The notes under the pieces: generated by a model
Told to the model about the DNA's origin: nothing
Database searches by the model: none
What the model saw: the letters and a program-made list of their open reading frames with translations, nothing else
DNA from: Actinernus sp. WN-2022
Taxonomy: Eukaryota > Cnidaria > Anthozoa > Actiniaria > Actinernidae
Direction: 5' to 3'
Length of the DNA stretch: 64,000 nt
NCBI GenBank assembly: GCA_030867875.1
Contig: JAOWCC010001589.1
Span: forward strand, 77,151,537 to 77,215,536
Shown here: in pieces, positions 1-11,701 of the stretch
How the letters are laid out: the number at the start of each line of letters is the position of its first letter
Numbering within the stretch: the first letter of the stretch is position 1
Program-made: the position numbers and the translations under genes

Positions 1-79
1 AGCATTAGTGACAGAGCTCACGATGATGGCGATGCTGTTGCTGACTCAACATGTTCTGATTTTAGAAGATATTACAAGA
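1..79 (+). CDS. Possible upstream CDIN1 exon at window edge
   Basis: The first 79 bases are open in a frame ending in the residues RRYYK plus two bases AG. If joined to the exon starting at 4925, both reading phase and residues fit CDIN1 family proteins, which have a YYxRYL-type segment at this place. However, the base after position 79 is C, so there is no GT or GC donor, and the upstream residues (acidic, HDDGD) are poorly conserved. It could be an exon with a mutated or misassembled splice site, or chance. Low confidence. Confidence 0.3.
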
Positions 80-293
80 GCTTAACTACATGTACAAGGG
101 TGTACACTAAACAACTTTACTTCATTATTCAAATAATAACATTTACTTGTACTAAAGTAGCAATTTCGACAGTATCGGCAAAGCTACCATGCAGTACCAA
201 TGGCCCCAAGTTTTGAAAACAAAATTCTACTATGGGGCCATTGGCCCTCACCTGCTTTTGGCTATCCTAACCCCTGCAAGGGCATAAGTAACT

Positions 294-361
294 CCTGATC
301 ACATTCTAAATTCTCCCTTAGAAAACAAATAATTTGTAGGAGAATTTAGAATGTGATCAGG
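294..361. repeat. Foldback hairpin (GATCACATTCTAAATTCTCC arms)
   Basis: Arms of about 22 bp, starting CTGATCACATTCTAAATTCT and mirrored at the other end, enclose a short loop. Related but degraded sequence recurs at 8985-9060 and inside the foldback at 9239-9359, so this is a small dispersed MITE-like family. Confidence 0.6.
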
Positions 362-1571
362 ATCGAGTCACTTAATACACTCTTGTTGCACACATCACTT
401 CAATTATTATGGAGTGGCTGAAAATGATGTAACATCTGGTATAAAGTTATCAAAAGAGTTTAACAATATTCTGGAACTTTTCATTGCCAAATGAAGAAGC
501 AACAGTTTCTGATATTTAACACAGATTTCTATGCAGTCAGACATCTTAATACTTTTTTATTACACATTATTTAGAAAAAGACTCGTAAAAATCACCACAG
601 ACATCACAGGCCAGATGTCATGGAACAATACTATAATAGGTGAAGTACCTACAGTAGAATTATTTTGCCAAATAATATAATTCATTTATTATACAAATCT
701 ACCAAAAACGCATGGAAATATGCACAAGAATGCACCAAAATGAAATGAGATTGTATTTTGGGTGGTTACAATAGTTTCCCATATGCAGGGCTGTCAATGA
801 GTGCCGTAACCTGTAACACCTGTCACGGGTGAGCTCATTCACTCAATGTTATGGTGCTGTTATGGGCCCTCTGAACATGGCCTCCCGTACGAAAACGTCC
901 GGCCTAACAAGAGCGTAAAACAGGCTGGACATTTTGACAGAACAACAGCAGAACACAAGACAAACAAGAGCATGACACGCCGAGCCTGACATGAGCGGTA
1001 ATTAACATGACATTACCCGAACATTTCAGCCAAACATGGGCGGTAAATAGCATGACATTAGCGTAACATACGATTAGCCGAACATGGGACCAAAATGCTC
1101 AGCATGATTCAAGCCAAACCTAAGCCTGACAAGAGCATGATATTCGTGTATAAGGACCCAATGAAATAACTGGACCTTACAGGCACTGACAACTGTGACA
1201 CATCAATCATCACCTGCATGTTATTTTTAATGGCTTCATTTTCTACATAGCATGAATAACTACACAGATTATATTGATAACCTCAGCTTTCATCACGCTC
1301 TCAATGGCGTTACTTTATTATTTGTTCTTTCAATCTGATGGCTTGAAATAAAAATAATAATATAAAACTTTTCAGAAATTGTTTTATGTTCTAAAACAAG
1401 TGGATTTACGCTGTCGCGTTTTTCTCTACGTATACGTAAAAGTTTCTCGAAAATATCCACACAAATAATTTACTACATGTGTGTTTAAAAACTCGTGAAT
1501 AAGAAAATCCGTGGACGAATATCCTGCTTGTTTCAAACATTGGATCTGTATGATTAGATCTGAAAAGCCAA

Positions 1572-1740
1572 GGAAAACGTACCTTCGTGTGAAAAACAAA
1601 CGGCCTAAAAAGTCGTTCAGAGATCGTTCGGTGTCCGCTTTGAGAAACCGTTCGAACGTTTTTTTTAAAGCGTTTGTTGGCCATTCGAATTGCCCGTTTA
1701 CTTTGCCGTTCGAACGGATTTTCGTTAAGGTACGTTTTCC
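1572..1740. repeat. Foldback MITE with GGAAAACGTACCTT ends
   Basis: GGAAAACGTACCTT at 1572 is mirrored by AAGGTACGTTTTCC ending at 1740. The interior contains several diverged CGTTCGAACG-like motifs. It lies inside the larger degraded element. Open frames across it are by-products of the repeat. Confidence 0.55.
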
Positions 1741-3843
1741 CGTGTGTGGTAACATATATAGAAGCGAGAAGTCCAAGGACTATAGGAAAGCTGAAACAAT
1801 GTGTATAATTTAAAGTGTTTAAAGTTCGTAATTGAAAACACTGCGATCTTGTTTACTTAATCGTTTGTAAAATGTGGGTTTATTCACATAAAAAATGATT
1901 GCTTCATTTTTTTAACGGACGTTTTATGTACATAGAAAAAAAGCGACAGTGGAAACCACCTTTAATAATAATGTTCGTATATTAAATGCCCGCAATAAGT
2001 AAAGTTCATATGCACTGTTCTAGTGGTGTACGTCAGTTCACTTAGCTGCTGTCGTCGCTGCAGTTTTACTCTTGGATACATGCACACAACACCGTGATAC
2101 ACCTGATTGGTGGTTTCATTGATTTGCTTTATTGTTGGCTGTTTCTTTGTTACTAATTTCCATTTTCAATACAGAAAGATGTGACAATTAATCTGAAAAC
2201 AATAAACAACAAAACAAAGATAAGGACATTTACGCTTCCAGATGATCAAGATTTTGTTTTACGGGAAAAAGGGAGAAACGGTTCATGTGGCCGAAGTGTG
2301 AGGGCCTCGTACTATGATCGCTAGCTCTGTGCATATATTAAACGCGAGGTTTGGCCGGATACAATTCACCTAAAAACTTTATTGGGTATGCGATTTATTA
2401 CTGATATAAAGTTGATTTTCGGACTTAGAAACTTCTGGGAATAAAGAATGATGTAAGATGGCCTATATTAAAAGAAATGAAAACGTTTGAGTGTTACTTT
2501 ATAGCCGACCTTATCGTCATGCAGATTCAGAGTAGGGTCTCTTAAACACACAAATTTATGCCCGATCGACTTTTATTTCCGCCAAAGCTATCAAGGAACT
2601 ACCGTATTTAGCACATGAGTTAATTGACACAGAGATTTACAAATTATTATGACTTAAGCATCGACAACTTACCTTTTCCTCCAACTCCTTAGTCTTTCTG
2701 TATAAGCTTCGATCTCCTTTAATTTGGCTCGAAAAGTCCTTGCAGCCGACCCCGGGCAGCCGACATCTATCGTTACAATATGTATAGGTAGAACACTCAC
2801 GTTTCTATTGCCATTTAAATAGACACATACAACATACATTGTAGTTCACAGTGAGATTGATTTGACAGTTATTTTGGAGGCTGGTGGGTCTTGTGTAAAT
2901 GCACTAAACCGGTAGATATGGCGGCAAAAATGTATAACCGAAAAAAGGGTCAGCCAATGAGATGTGTTGAAATGCACACCGCGTACCAGGTATAAAGTTG
3001 CAATTCTCCTATTTCTTTGCATTCCGCAGCCGGCTGATTGTTATGTCACTTGATCAAAGTTAAATAAATGTGGTGGAATACTGTTTACACACATTTTCAA
3101 TCTATATAAGGATATGGAAATACCGAACTGGAAAAGCAACAGCACTCGATATACATGTACTCCCGATCCAAGTATTGATCTCGGTGTTGCCTATTGGTCA
3201 TAATTATGACCTGATGAGTGATGTGGCTTATCTATAAAGATCATAACGAAAATACATTTTCTAGCTAGAACAATTTATACGTGCACGCAATCCCAGCAGG
3301 CTGTTACAAAACTGCCATAGTTTTCCAGAATTACTATACGCTGAAGAAGAAATACTTTAAAATACACCTAAGTCTTCATCGAAAGGATTAAGGTTAATTT
3401 GAGGAGCAATTGTTGGGATTAGGGTTTAATCTCTTTCAGGTGAAACTTGCCAAAAATGTGAAGTAATACTATCCCAATTATGGTTTCTGATTCTGGAGGC
3501 TCACGCGTTTTACATGGAAAAAAAACCGAGCAATTTCTCCCACTGATGACAGCAAGCTGCTCAGAACAACCCTCGTGTACATTTATATGGCCATCTCAAG
3601 AACTCAGTCATTTAATAGAGCCAATGCTCAGGCTCGATGCGATGCACGCATCAAATGAACTGCAACATGAACTTTGTACAAATCAATTTACTGAAGCCCA
3701 CGACGACCCCGGGATGACGACCTACGCAGTACGTACGAATGTGCGATGTACAGGGACTTTATAACCTAAATGTCGCTCTGTTATTATTGTGCTCTCCGAG
3801 CTGATGTGGAATCCAAATATTGTCTGGTTTGTCGGTCTCCTTG

Positions 3844-4187
3844 TTATGCTCTCTTTAAGCCTAATTTCGCCATGACATGGGCCATACATGTGTTAGGCTG
3901 ATCCACAACGAGCCTGAGAAATTAATAAATAGTGTCTGGTTAGTGTTAGTCTCCCTGTTATGCTCTCTTCAAGCCTAATTTCACCGTAACATGGGCCATA
4001 CATGTGTTAGGTTGGTCCACAACGAGCCTGAGAAATTAATAAATAGTGTCTGGTTAGTGTTAGTCTCCCTGTTATGCTCTCTTCAAGCCTAATTTCACCG
4101 TAACATGGGCCATACAGTCATGTGTTAGGTTGGTCCACAACGAGCCTGATAAATTTATGTTGGGTTCATGTCTGGTTCGTATTTGGC
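3844..4187. repeat. Tandem repeat, about 114-bp unit, three copies
   Basis: Units begin TTATGCTCTCTTxAAGCC at 3844, 3958 and 4072 and are nearly identical, with a few inserted bases in the last. They read as amplified subterminal repeats of the CCCGTACGAAAA-ended element. Confidence 0.8.
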
Positions 4188-4924
4188 TTTGATAATCGTT
4201 TTATGGTCAGAGTCCGGCTTGATTTTGGCTCTGTCAGGTCGGACTTTTTCGTACGGGCTTATACATGGCCATAATTTATGGTATGGGTACGAGTGGTGCC
4301 CTTACACAACTACATGTAGTTATGGCTGATTAAAAACTTAATGCCAGCCGGCCTGCATGTGGAAATAAAATTATGTTTCTTGGCAGCTAGAATTTATATG
4401 TAATAGATATAGAAACAGGTGGCCATGCTTTGAGATTTACAAACTCGAGCTGAAAGCGAGAGATTGTTAATCCCATAAAGCACGGAGTGACACAAATTCT
4501 GTTTCGGACTTATCAAACGTCTTCAAGTATAGAGTCATGTTTACACTGAGTTATTTTGGTGATACAACTTAATATTTTGGCCGATAAAATCCAAGCAAAA
4601 GTTTATGTAAATCAGGACAACATTTCTAGCAGATTTAAAGATCACTTATTGCTCAGTGATTTCCTTTGTTTTTGCTTTGTGAATTATTAATGAGTTTGAT
4701 AAAATAATATTAATAAACAATGTGTATTTTTACTTGTCATTCATAAAAATACACTGTCTGCCATATTACATGGTTATCTGACAGGGTGATAACCTTTTAA
4801 TTAATATGACGTACTGCTGATTTTAAATGCCGTCTTCTGACACGTCAAATTAACATGATGATCGAGTTATAAACAAACATGCATTTACAGGTGTATTTAA
4901 ATTCTTTCAAATTATGGATTTCAG

Positions 4925-4985
4925 GTATTTACAAGGAATTTCTGAAAATTCAGATGAACCAGTGATGTTGAGACTAGCAGAAGAG
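4925..4985 (+). CDS. CDIN1: CDIN1 exon: CDAN1-interacting nuclease 1
   Basis: A 61-bp exon between an acceptor (TTTCAG|G) and a donor (GAG|GTGTGC). It reads YLQGISENSDEPVMLRLAEE, which matches the CDIN1 segment of the form YLxGxxxNxxxPVxLxLAxE. The first base completes an arginine codon begun in the previous exon, and the exon ends in phase 0, matching the next exon at 7890. CDIN1 (C15orf41) is a nuclear PD-(D/E)xK-type nuclease that binds codanin-1. The exons before this one are not confidently seen. Confidence 0.85.
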
Positions 4986-5279
4986 GTGTGCATTGTTTTC
5001 TTGGTAGGGGAGGGGTTGGAAGGGGTATTACATTATTGTATATATGTTACAGGTCGGTCAAATTTATGTTCACGATCGACAGATCATTTTTGTTCCCAAC
5101 CTGGGTTTATTTTTCAACCTAGATGAAGGTCATTTTTTTTACCTAGTAGGGCATTTTTGTGTACTAAAAATGATTTCACCCTCCCCCTCTGGTTTCCTTC
5201 CTCTATAATCTTATCACTTCTTTCCCCTGTCCCTCTCCCTATCTGCTTACAGTGCTACTGGTAATTACCATATTTATTT

Positions 5280-5400
5280 ATGGTCAACTGACCTTGCTGG
5301 TACCTGATAACCTGGCACTTGAGCCACCACCCTGTCATTGGATCTGTTGGTCAGAGCCTTAACCACTGTGCCACTGAGTGATTGATGTGAAACACCATAC
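5280..5400 (-). repeat. tRNA-derived SINE remnant (Leu/Ser-like A box)
   Basis: On the minus strand GTGGCACAGTGGTTAAGGC resembles the A box of Leu/Ser tRNAs, and GTGGCTCAAGTGCC a degraded B box. The cloverleaf cannot be completed, so this is a SINE head or tRNA pseudogene. Just beyond it (5408-5421) lies CGGGCTGCCTGTGG, the terminal motif of another repeat family in this window. Confidence 0.4.
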
Positions 5401-5421
5401 TTATTACTCGGGCTGCCTGTG

Positions 5422-7040
5422 GCAGCACCGAGTCTTAAAATGCAAGTCGTTATTATTATTATTATTTTATTTATTTCATGTCAGACGGATTCTGCGCATG
5501 CGTTAAAGGTCAAATTCAAACCAATCAGATTGCACTGTGCTGGTCACGCAACAATTGCCAGGTTAATGTATTTACATAAGTGAATACAGTAAATCAAAAT
5601 GGTCGACCCGCGAGGGCGAAAGCCTTCCAACAGGCTCAGGATATTTCAACTGGCGCTCTTGTTGACCATAAAAATACATGAACAACCAGGAGCCGTAATA
5701 CATTCGATCAGCGCTGTTTGGACAGATCCAATGTACATTTAGAAACGTAAGCGAAATACAATATCCAAACACGTTTGGATATCAACGGGTATCGAATTAT
5801 AATCAAAGGTTAGATCTCGTCAGGCGCGCTCAGATAAGAAAGTTCAAAGCTCTCAGACAAGGCGAGACAAGGAGATATCACTTTCAATGAGTCATTGTCA
5901 GAAATCTATTCCATCGTGGGCGGTCTTGTACAGCTAAGGCATGTTTTACGACAGAATAACCAGTCTTTCTACTGGATTGAGAGCTCGAGACATTATACAT
6001 GTCGGCTAATATGGGGAAAACTGAAACAAAAAATGAACTTTGACGGCAGAAACCCTCAATTGAGCCAAGCGGAATATTTACATGATCCGCTAAGATTGTT
6101 ACAAATCTTAGTTAAGCAGATGTTTTCAGTGTATGCCAACTGAAATGCGGCAACTACACGAACAAGAAGCATGAACTGCCAGCAACGAGAGAGGAAAAAG
6201 TATTTGAAGGCGCTAGCTGAAATAGGGCATATATATAATATCTGAGACGTTAAATTACGTTACTGTGAAGAGGATCAAAATTCAAGTTTTGTAGCTTGAG
6301 ACTGTCTTCTGCCGTGACTCGTGAGAGAAATTGGAAAAGATCTAGCTGTTTCATTCAGACACTGGCAAATTTATTGAAAGCTACGGGCTTACTTTATGAG
6401 ATTATTATTCATTGTGGAATGAAAGGAAACAGGTTAGCTGAAAGTTAAGTTCGAGGTAGGCTTCGACTTTCATTCCGATTCAGTGCATATGTGCACGAAG
6501 GTGGGTGCTGTCAACAACACTACCAAAAGATCCAAAACGAAAGTTCAGTTACGTAAGTACTGTAAGTAAACTCTTTTTGATTTGAATAAATTTCCTCTCA
6601 GTTTGTCTGTTAATGTACTTTTCCTTCTAATTATCGCTTTATTTAACATCTGTGATTTAGAGTATGCGTACCTCAGAATAAATTATTTGAAAGGTCAACT
6701 GAATTCTTGTGTCGATAAGCGCAAATGTTTTTTTGTGAAACAGTCTGTATATGAGAAGCGGCTTAATAGAAGAGCTTTCTCATTTATAGGAATTACAAAT
6801 TTTTTTCTTGCTATGAAATTTATGTTTCATTTCACATTTATTCATACAGTTTTAGCCGGACATTTCCCCGAGTTTTTGATATATTTTCAATCAAATTCAA
6901 AGTCTGAATATGTCATTGTATTGCATTTATACACTTGAATTGCCAGTATTCTGTTGTTCGAATCCTGCGTTATCATAGTCATGCCATAAAAGCGATTAAT
7001 AGACCAGTCTGTTTTTTTGACGTTCTCACTGGCGAATTAA
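5422..7040. other. CDIN1 intron, no supported gene
   Basis: AT-rich intron sequence with a short ATT microsatellite near 5448. Open frames up to about 118 codons are present, but none has a recognisable domain, conserved motif or splice context, so none is called. Confidence 0.6.
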
Positions 7041-7044
7041 AGCA

Positions 7045-7128
7045 CGACTTGATACTAAGAGGATTTCAAATGAAAGTGTATTTCATCTTCAATCTCATGT
7101 GGCCCGAGTGAAAGCCCAGATGGGCTCT
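7045..7128 (-). repeat. Interspersed repeat end shared with 36615
   Basis: About 75 bp containing, on the minus strand, GGGCTTTCACTCGGGCCACA followed by an ATGAGATTGAAGATGAAAT segment. It is nearly identical to plus-strand sequence at 36615-36690. The minus-strand translation ends in EIEDEIHFHLKSS, similar to the EDEIHFLLRC end of LINE proteins (compare 32760-32810), so this may be the 3' end of a LINE. Confidence 0.55.
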
Positions 7129-7408
7129 TGTTTACTATATATGATGGTGCTACTAGTACCCAGTCCTCCATGGTGTAGACCAAATGTGCATAGTATATGT
7201 GCAGTAAAAATATTATTAATATTAAAACTGTGCATAAAATTGGTGAAACAAACCCAGTACCCCATTGAACATACAATACAAGTGAAAAAATATGTTTTCA
7301 CGGTGGTAGATGGTCGGTTCCAACTCGGGGGACCCTCATCTGGTGACTGCACAAATTGATTACAAATGTAATGTAAAAAAATACTAAGTGAATCCAAAAT
7401 ATAACCCA

Positions 7409-7528
7409 GGGCCGGGTTGTTCAAAGCCCGATTAGTGTTAATCCAGGGTTAATTTCCATGACAACCAATAGGTTCTGTGCAGAGTTAATCCAGGATTAAC
7501 ACTAATCGGGCTTTGAACAACCCGGCCC
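7409..7528. repeat. 120-bp foldback MITE (GGGCCGGGTT family), copy 1
   Basis: Near-perfect arms of about 38 bp: GGGCCGGGTTGTTCAAAGCC and the adjoining CGATTAGTGTTAATCC, mirrored at the other end around a short loop containing CCATGACAACCAATA. The same element with small differences lies at 25679-25799. It sits in a CDIN1 intron. Confidence 0.85.
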
Positions 7529-7889
7529 AGGTTACTAAAAATAACCAAGGTTGCAAAAAAATAACCTACAGACTGTAGATTGCAAAATTAATGTTAACCT
7601 AGTAAGTTAAAATTTATAACCTGGGTTAAAATAAATTTGACCTGTAACAAAAATTATGTCTCAAAATAAATCAATAAATCAAATCAATATATTTTTTTAG
7701 AATATAATTTATTACATGACATACTGTACAATTGTACCGGTATATCAGCTACTTTCTTAATCTGGAGAACACTGTCTTGCAAACCAAAATTAAACACATT
7801 TTTAACCAGTCTGAAGACTTGGTGTATCACAAAGCCTGCTGCCATGGCTAATAATAAAGCATATCAGTTTTTGAAATGTTTCTTTTTAG

Positions 7890-7968
7890 GTTGATTTGTC
7901 ACACTCATTGTTTGCACGCATTGTTTTGGAAAGGCATCTTGCCCACAAATGCTATGGTGGTGATAATC
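7890..7968 (+). CDS. CDIN1: CDIN1 exon
   Basis: A 79-bp exon with acceptor TTTTTAG|GTTGAT and donor AATC|GTAAGT. It reads VDLSHSLFARIVLERHL then AHKCYGGDN, corresponding to the CDIN1 helical N-terminal region of the form EVDxxxSLxARxxLERxL. It ends after one base of a proline codon completed at 9401. The amino-terminal half of CDIN1 is predicted to be helix-turn-helix-like and to carry protein interactions. Confidence 0.88.
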
Positions 7969-9238
7969 GTAAGTTGTTACATGTATGTGGAATACATATT
8001 CTAGTAATATAATGTTATGTTGTACCTCTTGTTATACATGCATGCTTATAACTGAGCCTACATAATTATAGTTCCTGAAAGCCTGACACCCAGGATTAAG
8101 GGCAATCTTTAGTTTGAATTGCTATAACTTGTGGACTACTGATTTCATTAAAAATTAGTTTGATGTGGAATAAATAGTACTTTTAATTAATTTCTACTTG
8201 CAACTCCAAAATAGGAAAACACACATTTTTACCAACTCATTCTAAGGTCCAAGAGAACTAAAATCCACAGTTAAACTTTAGTACAGGTTTAAATCATGCT
8301 TATAATTGAACTCAGGCTTATAGAGTGCAGTTCACCGTTACATGACTGTATAGTATCAGCAAAAATTGATATACATGTGTATTACATATTTAATATATAG
8401 GGTCGATATCAGTGTGATAAAACCATGAATAATATCCACATCAAAAGTGAAGTGATAATAATTATATCACTTCATGGGTTGTTAATTGCCAAATCTGAAT
8501 GCTGATGCCAGTTTCCCATCAAGACAGGCCCGATGTGTGCATCTGTGCTTGCTTTACTGTTTCCTGAAAGAAATGGCGACTTCAACTGCATGTAGTTTGA
8601 GGGTTTGTAGTCGTTTCTGAAGAAGAAATTACATGGTTTCTTCAACAAAATGAAAACCTAAACACCGCCAGAAATACTAATTTTTAATCCAAAAAACAAC
8701 AAGGAACCTGAAGATCAAACTATTGCCACAATAATTGGTGTGCGTACACAAGGGGTTGAATGAGCCTTGATTGTACTGTAAATTTTGTATCGACTGATAT
8801 CAACCCTAAAAATGTAATAAACAAATTATGACATGTTGAGAACCTAATATTGTTTCTATTCACTCTTTTTTAATACCATATCACTCAGACACTCAAAATT
8901 GAGAATAAAAACAACATCAAGCTCTTAACAGATTGTAATAATCTCTTTATAATATATATCATAATTATGGATTATTTGTGTACTGACCACATTCTAAATT
9001 CTCCTTAATATTCTTTGTTTGCTTAAAATTAAGGGAGAGTTTGAGACTTGTTCACAAGTTAATACATTTGTATATATGCTGTGCTTGTATGGACCCCTTC
9101 ATTTAGTAATAACAGAATATAATAATTTTATGATATGATTTTATGTAATAGAGCTAGAACTTATTAAAAATATTTTTTAAATAGTCATTGTTACTTTATA
9201 CTCGGCTTATATTTCCTCAAGTACATGTACATGGAGGG
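7969..9238. other. CDIN1 intron, no supported gene
   Basis: AT-rich intron. Visible structure is limited to a small palindromic stretch at 8430-8480 (GTGAAGTGATAATAATTATA with its partial mirror) and a degraded relative of the GATCACATTCTAAATTCTCC hairpin at 8985-9060. Confidence 0.6.
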
Positions 9239-9359
9239 GTCTGTGCAAGAACAGCATTAAAGTTACTTGTGATCAAGTTCTATATTCTCCCTTAGAGAAT
9301 ATCAAGGAAAATTTGAAATGTGATCACTACTAAGTCACTTATGGTGTTCTTGCACAGAC
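9239..9359. repeat. Foldback MITE with GTCTGTGCAAGAACA ends
   Basis: GTCTGTGCAAGAACA is mirrored by TGTTCTTGCACAGAC. The inner part repeats the GTGATCAxxTTCTAxATTCTCC hairpin seen at 294-361, so the two are members of one family. It ends about 40 bp before a CDIN1 exon. Confidence 0.75.
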
Positions 9360-9400
9360 TCATTATGTACTATCTTTTTGTATCCTGTCTGTTTAATTAG

Positions 9401-9480
9401 CCCCTAAAGGAGTGGTCAGCCAAATAATGAAAGATCCAACCATACTTGATGACAAAGTAATAACATATGAAATTCAACAG
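9401..9480 (+). CDS. CDIN1: CDIN1 exon
   Basis: An 80-bp exon, acceptor TAATTAG|CCCC, donor CAACAG|GTATAT. It reads PKGVVSQIMKDP then TILDDKVITYEIQQ, aligned with the CDIN1 region PPSKxxIxxMxxDPxxIxDxxL. The first two bases complete the proline codon from the previous exon; it ends in phase 0. Confidence 0.88.
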
Positions 9481-10059
9481 GTATATACAAAGTCATGTAG
9501 ATTCATGTACAAAATTTACAAAAATAACTTGAAAGTCATTATACAATGTAGTCAAATCTATATTAAGCAGCCCCATATTAAAGTGTATATTACATTTTAG
9601 TCTTAATTTTGTGCAGTTAAAAATAATTTTGGAGTGCGCGAACATAATTCTTTTTTGTTTTTTAGTCAGGAATATCATGCGTCAATTTTTATGCTGTTAA
9701 AGATAATTTATGTTAATCACATGCATGACTTCAGTTGATTTGCACATGTATATTAATTGTGATTTCATAAAAGTAAAAATATGGCTGACAGCAAGCTTTC
9801 TTTGAGAAAAATATTACAGATGGCAAGGCCCCTCTAGTAAAACATAGTTTGAATGAAAATTAGACAAATACGCACTGTATGTTGTAGTTATGTATGGCGA
9901 CAAATATAGATGTGAAAATCAACTGATGTCGTGCATGTGATTAGCATATCTTTAACAGAAAAAAATTGTTGCACAATGTTCCTGACTTTGACACGAAAAA
10001 GAATCATGTTTGCGCGAATTATTTCCATTAGCAGACACCAAAGAAAAATAGGGTGGATG

Positions 10060-10415
10060 TCCGCTTACAAGAGAGTTAATTAGCGGGTGTTAATTATGTT
10101 TTATTGGGTAGACAAAAATAGCAACTGAAGATATAAAGCGAAACTCTTTATTGTACGAAATCACATGTTTTATTGATGTCAAATGTTAAAACTCGAAAAA
10201 GAAAAAAAAACATGGGGTGTCCGCTTACGAGAGAGCGTAAACAAAAGAAAAATCCAATTTTCATTTTCAAAAGTGTCCGCGTCCGCTTACGAGAGAGTGT
10301 CCGCTTACGGGAATGTGTAAATACAGAGTTTGACTGGGAGGTAAAACAGGGATTTGAAAAGGCATCCGTAAGTAGAGCTGTCCGCTTACGAGAGTGTCCG
10401 TTAGCGGAGAGTTGA
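10060..10415. repeat. Subterminal-type repeats TGTCCGCTTACGAGAG
   Basis: At least five copies of TGTCCGCTTACGAGAG or close variants (near 10059, 10219, 10276, 10297, 10380, and a degraded one near 10396 in the form TGTCCGTTAGCGGAGAG) are spread over 350 bp. Repeats of this kind are usual near the end of a DNA transposon. The matching other end was not found, and no transposase is visible. Confidence 0.55.
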
Positions 10416-10636
10416 CTGTATAATTATGTTAGGCAAATTTTGTGTGGCTCAAGCTGTTTGGTTCATCTTTGGTCGCTCTTTTCCCCTTGGTGCCATTTTA
10501 AGGCCCTAATTAGGCCTTTTTTACGTTCATGACGGCCATATAATTTCGTACGGGAAGTATGGATATCTAGAGAGTCATGTGATTGTTGAGAGTACAAGTC
10601 ATGTCAAATCAATGATGTTCATTTGTTTTTAAATAG

Positions 10637-10686
10637 TGCATACTGAATGATCCAAACTATGGACCCCTGGTGGACAATATCAAACG
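10637..10686 (+). CDS. CDIN1: CDIN1 exon
   Basis: A short 50-bp exon, acceptor AAATAG|TGC, donor AAACG|GTATCC. It reads CILNDPNYGPLVDNIK, a very close match to the CDIN1 segment CIxNDxxYGPLVDxIK. It ends two bases into an arginine codon finished at 11634. Confidence 0.88.
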
Positions 10687-10866
10687 GTATCCTTTTTGGC
10701 AAAAGCAAATCCAGGTCTCTTTATTTTATCTGTCTCATTATTTTGTCTACTGTCATAACTTAATACACTGTATTAATGTATTCGTTATACAGCAGGCTGA
10801 TTATTATGGCAGCTTAAATAAGACTGATGTGGGCCTGCTTTTACTCACACACTCATCACTAGTACA

Positions 10867-11333
10867 TTAAAGTGCCTATAACCCTTTTTGCAATTTTGAT
10901 AGCTTATGAACCTCCAAAAAGTTTTGAGTACTTCTGTGAAGAAAGTTTTGGTTTAAAGTCATATTGACATCATATAATTAATTCGGCTTTGCAGTCATTT
11001 GAAGAAATTAATACTTAACATGTTGACTAAAATGTCTTTTTTCTTTACTAACAACTCAAAAACTGTGTATATTTTCTATGCATTGATGTTGTTGTGATAA
11101 AAAGGCACCATGGAAAATAATGCATTAATGAGATGACGTCTACCCAGGTTTCGACCCAGACTTTTACTTATGCGGTCATGGGTCAGGAAAGGTCACATTC
11201 ACATGATTTCAAACAAGCGTAGAACATAAAGTATTCACTTTAAACCAAAACTTTATTCACAGAAGTACTAGCTCAAAACTTTTTGGAGGTTCATAAGCTA
11301 TCAAAATTGCAAAAGGGTTATATAGGCACTTTA
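10867..11333. repeat. MITE with TTAAAGTGCCTATAACCC ends and long arms
   Basis: Arms of roughly 95 bp: TTAAAGTGCCTATAACCC and further sequence on the left is mirrored on the right, ending GGCACTTTA. The middle contains TGACGTC. The terminal motif TTAAAGTGCCTAT is shared with the otherwise different element at 16386-16849. TTAA at the edge could be a target duplication. Confidence 0.8.
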
Positions 11334-11633
11334 CTGTAACTGTTTTGGACACACAACACTTAATTGACTCACATGTTGATGTTTATGGAGGGTAGAAAAG
11401 CAGAGAACCTGGAGAAAAACTCTCAAATGCAGATAAGGAATCAACAACAAACCTAACTCTCATACAGTGCCCAAATCGGGAATCAAACCCTGGACTGCAG
11501 CTGAGCTTTTACCCTTTTGTTCTACATGAGATTTCTGTTCTCATTGAGCTCAAAATAACTTAAGAGGGGGAGGGGAGGGAGAAGAATTTATGAGCCCATT
11601 TTATTTACTACACCACCTTAACTTATGTGCAAG

Positions 11634-11701
11634 GTCTGTTGGATATGAATATGAATTTATACTGAAAGAAAAACTGCAAAATAGAAATATTGAGTTTATA
11701 G
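11634..11701 (+). CDS. CDIN1: CDIN1 exon
   Basis: A 68-bp exon, acceptor TGCAAG|GTC, donor ATAG|GTAAGT. It reads SVGYEYEFILKEKLQNRNI then EFI, matching the CDIN1 segment xxIGxExExxLxxxLxxxNxxF. It starts with the last base of an arginine codon and ends with the first base of a glycine codon completed at 13124. Confidence 0.88.

Larger units (their letters stand above)
876..4270. mobile_element. Degraded DNA transposon with CCCGTACGAAAA ends
   Basis: CCCGTACGAAAACGTCCG at 884 and its inverted counterpart ending near 4257 form imperfect terminal inverted repeats. Next to them lie diverged subterminal repeats with the same vocabulary on both sides (AAGAGCATGAC, ACATGGGCGGTAA on the left; inverted forms in the 114-bp tandem units on the right). 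No transposase frame survives. A related end, TTTCGTACGGG, occurs near 10545. The pairing of the two ends over 3.4 kb is inferred. Confidence 0.45.

Noticed and set aside
1511..1813. 100-codon plus-strand frame and overlapping minus frames near 1.4-1.8 kb
   Set aside because: The frames lie across a foldback element with GGAAAACGTACCTT ends; they are reflections of the inverted repeat and have no domain.
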